From: an uncultured Alistipes sp.
GTDB lineage: Bacteria; Bacteroidota; Bacteroidia; Bacteroidales; Rikenellaceae
Length of the DNA stretch: 64,000 nucleotides
Direction: 5' to 3'
Assembly: GCA_947629705.1 (NCBI GenBank)
Contig: CANREN010000003.1
Coordinates: 1 to 64,000 of the forward strand
Below the pieces are notes generated by a model. It was not told where the DNA came from. It saw nothing but the letters and a program-made list of their open reading frames with translations, and did not search any database. Each line of letters begins with the position of its first letter. Position 1 is the first letter of the stretch. Position numbers and translations under genes: made by a program. Below, piece after piece: positions 7,172 through 16,741 of the stretch.

Positions 7172-8464
7172 ATGCCGATAAAATACAGGAAACGCACGTT
7201 GAAAAACGGATTGTCGGTCATCGTCAACCGCGACCGCACATCGAAACTCGCCGCCGTGAACCTTCTTTACAAGGTCGGGGCCCGCAACGAATCGCCGAGC
7301 CGCACCGGCTTCGCCCACCTCTTCGAGCATCTGATGTTCCGCGGCACGCACGAAGTGCCCCTCTTCGACCTGCCGGTGCAGATGGCTTCGGGCGACAACA
7401 ACGCCTTCACGAACAACGATTACACCGATTTCTACATTACGCTGCCGTACGAGAACCTCGAGACGGCACTCTGGCTCGAAAGCGATCGCATGGAGGGGCT
7501 CGATATCACGGCCGAAAAGCTCGCCGCCGAGCAGAAAGTAGTCATCGAGGAGTTCCGCCAGCGTTATCTGAACCAGCCTTACGGCGACCGGACGCTGCTG
7601 TTGCGCGACATGGTCTACAAGGTGCACCCCTATCGATGGTCGGCCATCGGTTTGACGCCCGACCACATTGCGGCGGCCACGCTCGACGATGTACGAACCT
7701 TCTACCGGCTCCACTACCATCCGTCGAACGCCGTGCTCTCGCTCTCCGCCGATATCGACGAAGAACGGATGCTCGATCTGGCCGAAAAGTGGTTCGGCCC
7801 GCTCCCCGACCGCAGAACGGCGGCCGCTCCCATCCCGCAGGAACCCGAACAAACGGCCCCGCGGCGATTGGAAGTGGAACGCGACGTCCCGGCCACGATG
7901 CTCGTCATCGCCTACCGCATGGGCGGCCGCCTGTCGCCGGACTTTTACACGGCCGATTTGGTTTCCGACCTCCTTTCGGGCGGCGACTCGTCGCGTCTCT
8001 ATCGGCGGCTGGTGCGCGAACGGCGCCTGTTGTCGCAGGTCAATGCCTACATTACAGGCGACGTCGACCCGGGGCTCTTCATCTTCACGGGGCAGCTGCT
8101 TCCGGAGACGACGGTCGAGAAGGCCGAAGCCGCCTTCATGGAGGAGATCGCCGCGCTGCAAAACACCGAGGTGCCCCTCCGCGAGCTGGAAAAGGTGAAA
8201 AACAAATTCGAAGCCAACACCCTGTTCGGCGAACTGAACGTCATGAACAAGGCGCTGAATTTAGGTTTCTACGAGATGCTGGGCGACCTCGACCTGATCG
8301 ATCGCGAGGTGTCGCTCTATCGGGCCATCGACGCGGAACGCATCCGGACCTGCTGCCGGCGCATCTTCCGTCCGGAGAACAGCTCCACGTTGGTCTATCG
8401 CGCCGCCGGAGCATCCGAATTCCCTCGGCGAACCTTCGAACCGAGCCAATCCGCCGAATCATGA
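7172..8464 (+). CDS. M16 family zinc metallopeptidase, catalytic subunit
   Basis: The 430-aa protein carries the inverted zinc motif HxxEH (HLFEH, about residue 48) and the downstream acidic ligand region (KVVIEEF, about residue 125) of M16B processing-peptidase-like enzymes. The second M16 domain (RRLEVERDVPATMLVIAYRM) is also present. No signal peptide is visible, so it is probably cytosolic or exported by an unrecognised route. It overlaps the next gene by ATGA. M16B enzymes commonly work as a dimer of an active and an inactive chain, and the neighbour fits the inactive role. Confidence 0.93.
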   Translation: MPIKYRKRTLKNGLSVIVNRDRTSKLAAVNLLYKVGARNESPSRTGFAHLFEHLMFRGTHEVPLFDLPVQMASGDNNAFTNNDYTDFYITLPYENLETALWLESDRMEGLDITAEKLAAEQKVVIEEFRQRYLNQPYGDRTLLLRDMVYKVHPYRWSAIGLTPDHIAAATLDDVRTFYRLHYHPSNAVLSLSADIDEERMLDLAEKWFGPLPDRRTAAAPIPQEPEQTAPRRLEVERDVPATMLVIAYRMGGRLSPDFYTADLVSDLLSGGDSSRLYRRLVRERRLLSQVNAYITGDVDPGLFIFTGQLLPETTVEKAEAAFMEEIAALQNTEVPLRELEKVKNKFEANTLFGELNVMNKALNLGFYEMLGDLDLIDREVSLYRAIDAERIRTCCRRIFRPENSSTLVYRAAGASEFPRRTFEPSQSAES

Positions 8465-9744
8465 AACGACCGCCCATCACCCTGCCGGCCTCGATCGAAC
8501 TGGCCGAACCCGCCGTACAGACGCTCCGCAACGGCGTAAAAATCTATACGTTAGCCACCGACGACTTCGACGTCCTGCGCATCACGTTCGTATTCGCAGC
8601 CGGATCATCGGTGCAATGCGTACCGTTCTCGGCATCGGCCACCGCCAATCTGCTCTCCGAAGGGACGCAGGCCTGCACGGCGCAGGAGATCGCCGAACGG
8701 TTGGACTACTACGGCTCCTATTTCGATATCAACATCGACCGCGACACCGCCTACGTCAGTTTTTGTATGCTCTCGAAGTTCTTCGGCCCGACCTGCGGCG
8801 TGATCGAACAGATTCTGCTGCATCCGCTCTTTCCCGACGAAGAGGTCGCAGCCTACTGCGCCAAACGCCGCCAGCAACTCGCCATCGAACGCACCAAAGT
8901 CGATACGCAGGCCCGCGAAGCATTCGCCCAGGCCCTTTTCGGTCCCGGCCACCCCTACGGCATCTCCTCCGAAGAACAGGCCTACGACCGGCTGACCCGC
9001 AACGATTTGGTCGCATTCTACGAAGGGCACTATACGGCCGAAAACTGTTTCGTCGTTTGCAGCGGACGCATCGGCGAAGCGGAACGGACGGCGATCGCGG
9101 CGATCGCCGAACAGCTGCCGTCGAACGGCGCCCCGATCCGTCCCGCATTTCCGGCACCCGAGACCCGCCGCCATACGATCGTATCGCATCCGGGCGCCGT
9201 ACAGTCGTCCATCCGGATCGGACGGCTGCTCTTTCCGCGCCGCCATCCCGATTTTCTCGGTATGCAGGTCGTGGCAACGGCGCTGGGCGGCTATTTCGGA
9301 GCCCGTCTGATGCAGAACCTGCGCGAAGAGCACGGCTACACCTACGGAGCCGCAGCGGCGATGATCAATTTCCAGCAGGCAGGCTATTTCGCCATCGCCG
9401 TGCAGGTCGGCACGGAGGTAACCCGCGCGGCGCTGAACGAAATCGACGCCGAGATCGAAAAACTCCGCAGCGAGCCGATGCCCGAAACGGAGTTGGAGAT
9501 GGTGAAAAACATGATGGCGGGCGAAATGATGCGCATCCTCGACGGGCCGTTCGGCATCGCCGACGTTACGATCGAGAACCTGCTTTGCGGCACGGACAAC
9601 CGGATCATCGGCGACAACCTCCGCCGCATTCGGGAGACGACGCCGACCGACGTGCAGCGTCTCGCCTGCCGCTATTTGGCCCGCGAAGACTTGATTACGG
9701 TCGTTGCGGGCGACGAGCGAGCCTATGACCGGCGGCCCCGTTGA
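8461..9744 (+). CDS. M16 family peptidase-like protein, non-catalytic partner
   Basis: The 427-aa M16 homologue lacks the HxxEH motif: the equivalent segment reads FSASATANLLSEG. It keeps the substrate-clamping R/Y region of the C-terminal domain (LREEHGYTYGAAA). By analogy with other M16B pairs it likely forms a heterodimer with the upstream catalytic subunit. I place the start at the ATG overlapping the upstream stop (ATGA), not at the much longer track ORF (7636), whose first part is a shadow of the upstream gene. Confidence 0.92.
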   Translation: MKRPPITLPASIELAEPAVQTLRNGVKIYTLATDDFDVLRITFVFAAGSSVQCVPFSASATANLLSEGTQACTAQEIAERLDYYGSYFDINIDRDTAYVSFCMLSKFFGPTCGVIEQILLHPLFPDEEVAAYCAKRRQQLAIERTKVDTQAREAFAQALFGPGHPYGISSEEQAYDRLTRNDLVAFYEGHYTAENCFVVCSGRIGEAERTAIAAIAEQLPSNGAPIRPAFPAPETRRHTIVSHPGAVQSSIRIGRLLFPRRHPDFLGMQVVATALGGYFGARLMQNLREEHGYTYGAAAAMINFQQAGYFAIAVQVGTEVTRAALNEIDAEIEKLRSEPMPETELEMVKNMMAGEMMRILDGPFGIADVTIENLLCGTDNRIIGDNLRRIRETTPTDVQRLACRYLAREDLITVVAGDERAYDRRPR

Positions 9745-9770
9745 AAGCACGCGTCGAATGCGCTTCGAAT

Positions 9771-9992
9771 TTATCGGCGTTCCCGGGATTGCGGTTTGCG
9801 GGCAGCGGCCCGGTTGCGCTCCCGGACAACCCGGAACGAACAGAGCAATCCGACGAATCCGAGTCCCAACAAGACGACCCAAAACCACACGGCGATGCCG
9901 CGCGGCACGTATTCGATCGCATAGATGATTCCCGCGACGGCCAACACCATGCCGATCAACCGGACGGCCTGCATGACGATTGTCGATTTCAT
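9771..9992 (-). CDS. Small two-helix membrane protein, unknown
   Basis: The 73-aa product has two hydrophobic segments (about 9-25 and 33-53) and a short basic tail ending RKPQSRERR. I do not recognise the family. It lies between the convergent M16 operon and recQ, 76 bp downstream of the recQ stop on the same strand, so it could be read from the recQ transcript. The regular hydrophobic pattern favours a real gene, but no other evidence supports it. Confidence 0.55.
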   Translation of the reverse strand: MKSTIVMQAVRLIGMVLAVAGIIYAIEYVPRGIAVWFWVVLLGLGFVGLLCSFRVVRERNRAAARKPQSRERR

Positions 9993-10068
9993 AACGGTTG
10001 CCTGTTCATATCCTTGAATGCACGAACGATTTTTACCCGTTCACCTTTCCGTCCCCGGCGTCCGTGTA

Positions 10069-12261
10069 TCAGTTCCCCTGTTCGCAGATGAATTTGATAC
10101 GCACCAGGCGAATCTCCTCCTCCGTATAATCGGAGCCTAATTCCCCGACGGCGGCATCGAGCGAGTCGCTCTCGGCTTCCTCCTTGAAATAGAGGTAAAT
10201 GTCCTCCATCTTCTCCTCGTCCATGAACTCCTTGATATAGTACGAAATATCGAGTTTCGTGCCCGAATTGACGATGCCTTCGATTTCGGACAGCAGCTCG
10301 TCGAAATCGAGATTTTTCGTTCGGGCGATATCCTCGAAATCCATCTTGCGGTCGATCGCCTGAATGATGAATATCTTGATGCCCGACTTGTTCGCCACCG
10401 CCTTGACGACCATATCCTGCGGACGGACGATCTCCTTCTCCTCGACGTACGCCTTGATCAGTTTGACGAACTCCGCGCCGAACCGGCGGGCCTTGCCCGC
10501 ACCCACGCCCGTAATGTTCTGCAGCTCCCCGATCGTAATGGGGTACTGGATCGACATATCCTCCAACGACGGATCCTGGAAGATGACGAACGGCGGCAGT
10601 CCCTGCTGCCTGGCCACCCTCTTGCGCAAATCCTTCAGCATGGCGAAAAGCTCTTCGTCGGCAACGCCTCCGCGTCCCATCGGGGCGACGGCTTCGGCCT
10701 CCTTCTCCTCTTCGTCGTAGTCGTGGTCGAGGGTGATCATAACCGGCGTCGGCAGGGCGATATACTGCTCGCCCTTTTTGTTGATGGACAACAGCCCGTA
10801 ATTCTCGATATTCTTGTCGATCAGCCCGAGAATCAACCCCTGACGCAGCACGGCGCCCCAATAGCGGGCATCGTGATCCTCGCCGGCCCCGAACCATTTC
10901 GATTTGTTGTGTCCGTAGCTCTTGACCAACGCCGTAGTCTTGCCGGTCAGCACGTGGATCAGATAGTCGGACTTGAATTTGTCGCCGATTTCGCGCAGCG
11001 CTTCGAGCGCCATCTTCAACGAGGCCTTCGCATCGATCGCCGGTTTGGGATGGCGGCAGTTGTCGCAGCTGCCGCAATTCTCCTCGGGATACTCCTCGCC
11101 GAAATAGTGCAGCAGCGTCTTGCGGCGGCACATCGAGCTCTCGGCATAGGAGACCGTCTCCTGCAAAAGCAGCCTGCCGATCTCCTGCTCGGCCACCGGC
11201 TTGCCCTGCATGAATTTCTCGAGTTTCTGAATATCCTTGTAACTGTAGAAAGTCAGGCAATAGCCCTCGCCGCCGTCCCGGCCGGCGCGGCCCGTCTCCT
11301 GGTAGTATCCCTCGAGCGATTTCGGAATGTCGTAATGGATAACGTAGCGTACGTCGGGTTTGTCGATACCCATTCCGAACGCGATGGTGGCCACGATGAC
11401 CTCGACGCGCTCCATCAGAAAATCGTCCTGGTTGGCGGCGCGCGTCGCCGCATCCATGCCCGCATGATAGGCATGGGCTCGTATGCCGTTGGCAGTCAAC
11501 AGTTCGGCGAGCTCCTCCACCTTCTTGCGGCTCAAGCAGTAGATGATTCCGCTTTTCCCCGTGTTCTGCTTGATGAAACGGATGATTTCCCGATCGGCAT
11601 CGTGTTTGGGCCGGATTTCGTAGTAGAGGTTCGGCCGGTTGAACGACGATCTGAAGACCGCCGCATCCGACATGCCGAGATTTTTCTGAATATCCAACTG
11701 CACCTTGGGGGTAGCCGTGGCCGTGAGCGCGATCAGCGGAGCAGCACCTATATCATTGATGATCGGTCGGATACGCCGATACTCCGGTCGGAAGTCGTGG
11801 CCCCACTCCGAAATGCAGTGCGCCTCGTCGATGGCATAGAACGAAATCTTGATTTTGCGCAGGAACGCCACGTTGTCCTCTTTGGTCAGGGATTCGGGCG
11901 CGAAATAGAGCAGTTTGGTCTTTCCGGCCAGCACGTCGGTCCGCACCTGGTTGACCGCCGTCTTGTTGAGCGACGAGTTCAGAAAATGGGCGATGCCCGA
12001 ATCGGCCGAAAACATCCGCATGGCGTCGACCTGATTCTTCATGAGGGCGATCAACGGCGAAATGACGATCGCCACCCCCTCCATCATCAACGCGGGCAGC
12101 TGATAGCACAACGATTTGCCGCCGCCCGTGGGCATTAATACAAAGGTATCCCGACCGGCCAGCACATTCCGGATAACAGCCTCCTGGTTTCCTTTGAAAG
12201 AATCGAAGCCGAAATAGGTTTTCAGTTTTTCGTGCAGCAAGGATGATTCGTTTTTTCCCAT
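10069..12261 (-). CDS. recQ: ATP-dependent DNA helicase RecQ
   Basis: The 730-aa superfamily 2 3'-5' helicase acts in recombination and replication-fork repair. Walker A is MPTGGGKS near 44, the DEAH box with aromatic loop ([17 protein letters not shown]) near 144, and motif VI is [10 protein letters not shown]. The RQC zinc cysteines ([17 protein letters not shown]) lie near 377-400. An HRDC domain follows at about 540-620 ([20 protein letters not shown]). The roughly 110 residues after HRDC are acidic and of unclear function, so the protein is longer than E. coli RecQ (609 aa). It is transcribed divergently from lptB. Confidence 0.97.
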   Translation of the reverse strand: MGKNESSLLHEKLKTYFGFDSFKGNQEAVIRNVLAGRDTFVLMPTGGGKSLCYQLPALMMEGVAIVISPLIALMKNQVDAMRMFSADSGIAHFLNSSLNKTAVNQVRTDVLAGKTKLLYFAPESLTKEDNVAFLRKIKISFYAIDEAHCISEWGHDFRPEYRRIRPIINDIGAAPLIALTATATPKVQLDIQKNLGMSDAAVFRSSFNRPNLYYEIRPKHDADREIIRFIKQNTGKSGIIYCLSRKKVEELAELLTANGIRAHAYHAGMDAATRAANQDDFLMERVEVIVATIAFGMGIDKPDVRYVIHYDIPKSLEGYYQETGRAGRDGGEGYCLTFYSYKDIQKLEKFMQGKPVAEQEIGRLLLQETVSYAESSMCRRKTLLHYFGEEYPEENCGSCDNCRHPKPAIDAKASLKMALEALREIGDKFKSDYLIHVLTGKTTALVKSYGHNKSKWFGAGEDHDARYWGAVLRQGLILGLIDKNIENYGLLSINKKGEQYIALPTPVMITLDHDYDEEEKEAEAVAPMGRGGVADEELFAMLKDLRKRVARQQGLPPFVIFQDPSLEDMSIQYPITIGELQNITGVGAGKARRFGAEFVKLIKAYVEEKEIVRPQDMVVKAVANKSGIKIFIIQAIDRKMDFEDIARTKNLDFDELLSEIEGIVNSGTKLDISYYIKEFMDEEKMEDIYLYFKEEAESDSLDAAVGELGSDYTEEEIRLVRIKFICEQGN

Positions 12262-12296
12262 TGGGTCGTGCGTAAGCCGTAAATCGAAAATTCAAC

Positions 12297-12304
12297 GTAA
12301 AGAT
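12297..12304 (-). promoter_or_regulatory. Probable -7 box of recQ
   Basis: On the minus strand this reads TATCTTTA, one base from TAnnTTTG, 36 bp upstream of the recQ ATG. Confidence 0.4.
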
Positions 12305-12327
12305 AGGAATTATTTCGGAAAAAAGCA

Positions 12328-12335
12328 TAACTTTG
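12328..12335 (+). promoter_or_regulatory. -7 box of the lptB-aroA-aroC-prmC-recX unit
   Basis: TAACTTTG matches TAnnTTTG, 24 bp upstream of the lptB ATG. It is probably the promoter for the closely packed genes that follow. Confidence 0.55.
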
Positions 12336-12358
12336 TACGAATTTATTCAAAAAAGGTC

Positions 12359-13150
12359 ATGCGTCTCTACACGAACGAACTGGTCAAGAAATACAAATCC
12401 CGCACGGTGGTCAACCATGTCTCCATCGACGTCCGGCAGGGCGAGATCGTCGGACTGTTAGGCCCCAACGGAGCCGGCAAGACCACCACTTTCTATATGA
12501 TCGTGGGATTGATCAAGCCGAACGAAGGCCGCATTTTTCTCGAAAACGACGAAGGCCGGATTTCGGAGCTCACCGATCTGCCGGTCTACCGGCGGGCGCA
12601 GTTGGGCGTGGGTTATCTGGCACAGGAGGCGTCGGTGTTCCGGCGGCTGACGGTCGAGGAGAACATCCGTTCGGTGCTCGAAATGACCGCCTATACGAAA
12701 GAGTATCAGGCCGAACGGGTCGAAGCGCTGATCGAGGAGTTCCGGCTGCAGAAGGTGCGCAAGAGCTACGGCATCCAGTTGTCGGGCGGCGAACGGCGGC
12801 GCACCGAAATCGCCCGGGCCGTCGCCATCAATCCGGCTTTCATCCTGCTCGACGAACCGTTCGCGGGCGTCGACCCCATCGCCGTGGAAGACATCCAATC
12901 CATCGTGGCGACGCTCAAGCACAAGCATATCGGCGTCATCATCACCGACCACAACGTCGACGAGACGCTCGCCATCACCGACCGCACCTATCTGCTCTAC
13001 GAAGGCAGAATTCTGAAGACCGGCTCGGCCGAGGATCTGGCCGCCGACCCGATGGTGCGCAAAGTCTATTTGGGCCAGCACTTCGAGCTGAAAAAGAGCC
13101 ACCAGCTCACGCAGGAGATGATCAACAATTCGGATGCCGTCCGGAAATAA
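12359..13150 (+). CDS. lptB: LPS export ABC transporter ATP-binding protein
   Basis: The 263-aa ATPase should power LptFG extraction of lipopolysaccharide from the inner membrane. It shows Walker [10 protein letters not shown] near 38, the signature LSGGERRR near 140, Walker B with [11 protein letters not shown] near 162, and the switch His in ITDHNV near 198. The [13 protein letters not shown] stretch is diagnostic of LptB. The C-terminus is about 20 aa longer than in E. coli. The next gene, aroA, starts 12 bp downstream, so this is probably the head of an operon. Confidence 0.96.
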   Translation: MRLYTNELVKKYKSRTVVNHVSIDVRQGEIVGLLGPNGAGKTTTFYMIVGLIKPNEGRIFLENDEGRISELTDLPVYRRAQLGVGYLAQEASVFRRLTVEENIRSVLEMTAYTKEYQAERVEALIEEFRLQKVRKSYGIQLSGGERRRTEIARAVAINPAFILLDEPFAGVDPIAVEDIQSIVATLKHKHIGVIITDHNVDETLAITDRTYLLYEGRILKTGSAEDLAADPMVRKVYLGQHFELKKSHQLTQEMINNSDAVRK

Positions 13151-13162
13151 CGCCCGCCGCAG

Positions 13163-14413
13163 ATGGAAACGATCCTGACGTCGGGGCGTATCGGAGGCCG
13201 GATCAGCCCCCCCTGTTCGAAAAGCTACGCACAGCGTGCCTTGGCGGCCTCGCTGTTGGCCGAGGGGCGATCGGTGCTGCACAACCTCGAATTTTGCGAC
13301 GACACGCTTTCGGCCATGCGCTGCATCGAAACGCTCGGCGCCCGCATCGCGCAGCCCGATGCAGAGACGCTCGCCATCGACGGCGGACTGCATCCGAAAA
13401 GCGGCACGCTGCATACGGGCGAGTCGGGCTTGGCGACCCGGCTGTTCACGCCGATCGCGGCGCTCGCCGACCGGACGATACGGATCGTCGGCGAAGGCTC
13501 GCTGCTGCACCGCCCGATGGAGCCGATGCTGGCGGCCCTGCGCAATTTAGGCGTCCGCACGACGGAGACCGACGGACGGCTGCCGATCACGGTCTGCGGG
13601 CCGCTCGGAGGCGGAGAGACGGCCATCGACGGTTCGATTTCGTCGCAATTCATCACGGGGCTGCTTTTGGCGCTTCCGCTGGCACGGGAAGACACCGTCC
13701 TGCACGTCTCGAATCCCGTATCCCTACCTTATTTAGATATAACGCTCGACACGGCGGCGCGGTTCGGCATCGAAATCGACCATCGCGACTACGAGGAGTT
13801 CTACATACGGGGCGGACAGCGCTATCGACCGGCTGAAATCGCTATCGAGGGCGACTGGAGCGCGGCGGCCATGCTGCTCGTTGCGGGCGCTGTGGCCGGC
13901 GAAATCACGGTCGAGAACGTGCAGATGCTCTCGAAGCAGGCCGACACGGCCATCTGTTCGGCCCTCGTGCGGGCCGGCGCTTCGGTCATCAGCGAACCCG
14001 ATTCGGTAACAGTCGGCGCACGCCCGTTGCAGGCGTTCGAGTTCGACGCCGCCCAATGCCCCGACCTTTTTCCGGCATTGGCCGCCTTGGCGGCATCGGC
14101 CGAAGGGACGAGCACGCTGCGCGGCACTTCGCGATTAGTTCACAAGGAGTGCGACCGCGCCTCGGCGATCCGTGAGGAGTACGGCAAATTGGGCATCGAG
14201 GTCGACCTCTCGGAACCCGACACGATGCGCATCCGCGGCGGAACGATCCGCGGCTCGCGCGTCGACAGCCAAGGCGATCATCGCATGGCCATGTCGTTAG
14301 CCGTGGCGGCCCTGCGCGCCGAAGACGAGGTGATCCTCGAAGGGGCCGAGTGCGTCGCCAAAAGCTACCCGACCTTCTTCGACGAACTCGAAAAACTGAA
14401 AACGACGCGATGA
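13163..14413 (+). CDS. aroA: 3-phosphoshikimate 1-carboxyvinyltransferase (EPSP synthase)
   Basis: The 416-aa enzyme joins shikimate-3-phosphate and PEP in aromatic amino acid synthesis. Visible motifs are the N-terminal substrate Lys/Ser (PPCSKSYAQRAL), the TGESGLATRLFTPI loop, and the C-terminal KECDRA and DHRMAMSLAVAAL motifs. Length is slightly short of E. coli AroA (427). It overlaps aroC by ATGA, so the last two shikimate-pathway enzymes are translationally coupled. Confidence 0.97.
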   Translation: METILTSGRIGGRISPPCSKSYAQRALAASLLAEGRSVLHNLEFCDDTLSAMRCIETLGARIAQPDAETLAIDGGLHPKSGTLHTGESGLATRLFTPIAALADRTIRIVGEGSLLHRPMEPMLAALRNLGVRTTETDGRLPITVCGPLGGGETAIDGSISSQFITGLLLALPLAREDTVLHVSNPVSLPYLDITLDTAARFGIEIDHRDYEEFYIRGGQRYRPAEIAIEGDWSAAAMLLVAGAVAGEITVENVQMLSKQADTAICSALVRAGASVISEPDSVTVGARPLQAFEFDAAQCPDLFPALAALAASAEGTSTLRGTSRLVHKECDRASAIREEYGKLGIEVDLSEPDTMRIRGGTIRGSRVDSQGDHRMAMSLAVAALRAEDEVILEGAECVAKSYPTFFDELEKLKTTR

Positions 14414-15387
14414 ACCGTTTCGGACACTATTTTCGGATCGCTCTCTGGGGCGAATCGCACGGCCCGCGAATCGGGATCGTGATCGACGGCGTGCCCGCAG
14501 GCATCGCGCTCGCCGCCGAAGATTTCGCAGCCGACCTCGCCCGACGCCGCAGCGGCCCGACGGGCACCACCCCGCGTCGGGAACCGGATGTTCCGCAACT
14601 CGTCGCGGGCATCTACCGAGGCCGCACGACCGGCGCCCCGATCGCCATCGAGTTCGCCAATACGGACACGCGCCCGCAGGATTACGCTGCGACAGAGGGC
14701 CACGACCGCCCCTCGCACGCCGACCGGACGGCCTATCGGAAATTCGGCGGATACAACGATCCGCGCGGCGGCGGACACCTTTCGGGCCGGCTGACGGCGG
14801 GGCTCGCAGCGGCCGGCGTCGTCGCTAAAAAAGTACTGCCCGCCGAAATCGCATTCGAAACCCGCCTCGTCGAAATCGGCGGATGCACGGAACCGGATCG
14901 CTTCGACGACCTGCTGCGCGACGCCGCCGCACGGAACGATTCGGTCGGCGGCATCGTCGAGTGCCGCGTGGAGGGAATTCCGGCCGGCTGGGGCGAACCG
15001 TTCTTCGATTCGGCGGAAAGCGTCATCGCCCACCTGCTCTTCTCCATCCCCGGCATCAAGGGCGTGGAATTCGGCAGCGGATTCGCAGGCGCGCACCTGC
15101 ACGGCTCGGAGAACAACGACCCGATCGTCGATGCCGACGGACACACGGCGACCAACCATGCGGGCGGCATCGACGGCGGCATCACCAACGGCAGCGAGCT
15201 CGTCGTCCGGGCGGCCTTCAAGCCGACGGCCAGCATCGGTCGGACGCAAATCACATTCAACCGCGCCACCGGACGGATGGAACCACTCGCAACGACCGGC
15301 CGACACGACGTCTGCATCGCGCTGCGCGGAGCGGTCGTCGTCGAAGCCGCCATAGCCATCGCTTTAGCCGATCTGCGCGAACCATGA
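14410..15387 (+). CDS. aroC: Chorismate synthase
   Basis: The 325-aa enzyme removes phosphate from EPSP to give chorismate and needs reduced FMN. It has the N-terminal GHYFRIALWGESHGPRIG signature, the RPSHAD motif, the GGGHLSGR region, and the C-terminal GRHDVCIALRG signature. It is shorter than E. coli AroC (361) through internal loop trimming. The start ATG overlaps the aroA stop; the longer track ORF begins inside aroA. Confidence 0.97.
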   Translation: MNRFGHYFRIALWGESHGPRIGIVIDGVPAGIALAAEDFAADLARRRSGPTGTTPRREPDVPQLVAGIYRGRTTGAPIAIEFANTDTRPQDYAATEGHDRPSHADRTAYRKFGGYNDPRGGGHLSGRLTAGLAAAGVVAKKVLPAEIAFETRLVEIGGCTEPDRFDDLLRDAAARNDSVGGIVECRVEGIPAGWGEPFFDSAESVIAHLLFSIPGIKGVEFGSGFAGAHLHGSENNDPIVDADGHTATNHAGGIDGGITNGSELVVRAAFKPTASIGRTQITFNRATGRMEPLATTGRHDVCIALRGAVVVEAAIAIALADLREP

Positions 15388-16226
15388 CGACCCGCCGAGA
15401 GATACTCCGCCGCATCGCGGCGCCCCTCGTGCCGCTCTACGGCGAACGGGAGGCCCGCAGCATCGCCCTGTTGGCGGCTGCGGAATCGAGCGGGCTTCCG
15501 GAAACGGCCTTTCTGACCGACCCGCAAGCGGAAATCGCACTCGACGGAATCGACGCCGTTATCGAACAGTTGGCGGCGGGCCGTCCCGTGCAATACGTTA
15601 CGGGGTCGGCCGCGTTCCTCGGCCGCCGGTTCGCCGTGCGGGAGGGCGTATTGATCCCCCGCCCCGAAACCGAGGAGCTCACGGCGTGGATACTTCGCGA
15701 AGATCGGAACGCATCGGCGATCCTGGATGTCGGCACGGGCAGCGGCTGCATCGCAGCGACCTTGGCGGCCGAGCTGCCCCATGCGACCGTCGCGGCCGCC
15801 GACCTTTCGGAAGCCGCGCTCGCCGCTGCGGCGGAAAACTGCCGCACACTCGGCGCGCGGGTCGATCTGCGGCGCGCCGATGCCCTGCATGACCTGGCGG
15901 AGGTCTTTCCGGGGCCGTTCGACGTCATCGTCTCGAATCCGCCCTACGTTCCGCAGCGCGACCGCGCGACGATGCACCCCAATGTCCGCGATTACGAACC
16001 GGACGAAGCCCTTTTCGTGCCGGACGACGATCCGCTGCTCTTCTATCGCGCCATCGCCCGAGCCGGCCGGCGGATGCTGCGTCCGCAGGGCCGTCTCTAC
16101 TTCGAAATCTATTCGCAGTACGCCGATGCGCTGTGCGCACTGCTCGCGAAAGAGGGGTACACCGGCCTCCGAATCAGAAACGACCTTTTCGAAAGAGTCC
16201 GTATGCTATGCTGCCGAATGAAATGA
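15384..16226 (+). CDS. prmC: Release factor N5-glutamine methyltransferase
   Basis: The 280-aa SAM-dependent enzyme methylates the GGQ glutamine of peptide chain release factors. It has the helical N-terminal domain (about 1-90), PRPETEEL, the SAM motif LDVGTGSGCIA near 115, and the catalytic NPPYVP near 190. The start overlaps the aroC stop by ATGA and the end overlaps recX by ATGA, so this is one tightly coupled series. Confidence 0.95.
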   Translation: MTTRREILRRIAAPLVPLYGEREARSIALLAAAESSGLPETAFLTDPQAEIALDGIDAVIEQLAAGRPVQYVTGSAAFLGRRFAVREGVLIPRPETEELTAWILREDRNASAILDVGTGSGCIAATLAAELPHATVAAADLSEAALAAAAENCRTLGARVDLRRADALHDLAEVFPGPFDVIVSNPPYVPQRDRATMHPNVRDYEPDEALFVPDDDPLLFYRAIARAGRRMLRPQGRLYFEIYSQYADALCALLAKEGYTGLRIRNDLFERVRMLCCRMK

Positions 16227-16741
16227 CGAAAAACCGCCGACCGAAAGAACGCCGCGCCAAGGGGCCCGAACAGGCGCTGTCGGCCTTGATGCGGCTCTGC
16301 GCCCGGACCGAAAAGTCGGAAAGCGACGCCCGTCGGCTCATGCGCGGCTGGGGCGTGCCGGAAGCCGATGCCGAAAAGGTGCTCGGACGGTTGATCCGCG
16401 ACCGGTTCATCGACGATGCACGCTATGCCGATGCGTTCGTCCGTGAAAAGCTGCGGTTGAGCGGCTGGGGCGAATACAAACTGCGGACGGCGCTCCAACG
16501 CAAGGGCATCGCCCGCGAAACCATCGACGCCGCACTGCGACAGATCGACCGCACAGGGATGACCGACCGGCTGGCGGAGCAACTCGCCCGCAAAGCGCGC
16601 AACACACGGGCGGCAACTGCCTACGAACTGAAAACCAAGTTGATCCGATACGGCCTATCGCTCGGATACGACTATGAGACGGTGCTCGACACCGTTTTGC
16701 GATTTGTAAAGGAGACCGAACCATGCGACGCATTTCAATAA
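16223..16741 (+). CDS. recX: Regulatory protein RecX
   Basis: The 172-aa, basic, helical protein has three RecX three-helix repeats (SALMRLCARTEKSESDARRLM; RFIDDARYADAFVREKL; LKTKLIRYGLSLGYDYETV). RecX proteins limit RecA filament growth. The start chosen is the ATG overlapping the prmC stop, which removes 30 codons of the track ORF that lie in prmC. Its 3' end overlaps the M23 peptidase gene by 19 bp. Confidence 0.88.
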   Translation: MTKNRRPKERRAKGPEQALSALMRLCARTEKSESDARRLMRGWGVPEADAEKVLGRLIRDRFIDDARYADAFVREKLRLSGWGEYKLRTALQRKGIARETIDAALRQIDRTGMTDRLAEQLARKARNTRAATAYELKTKLIRYGLSLGYDYETVLDTVLRFVKETEPCDAFQ

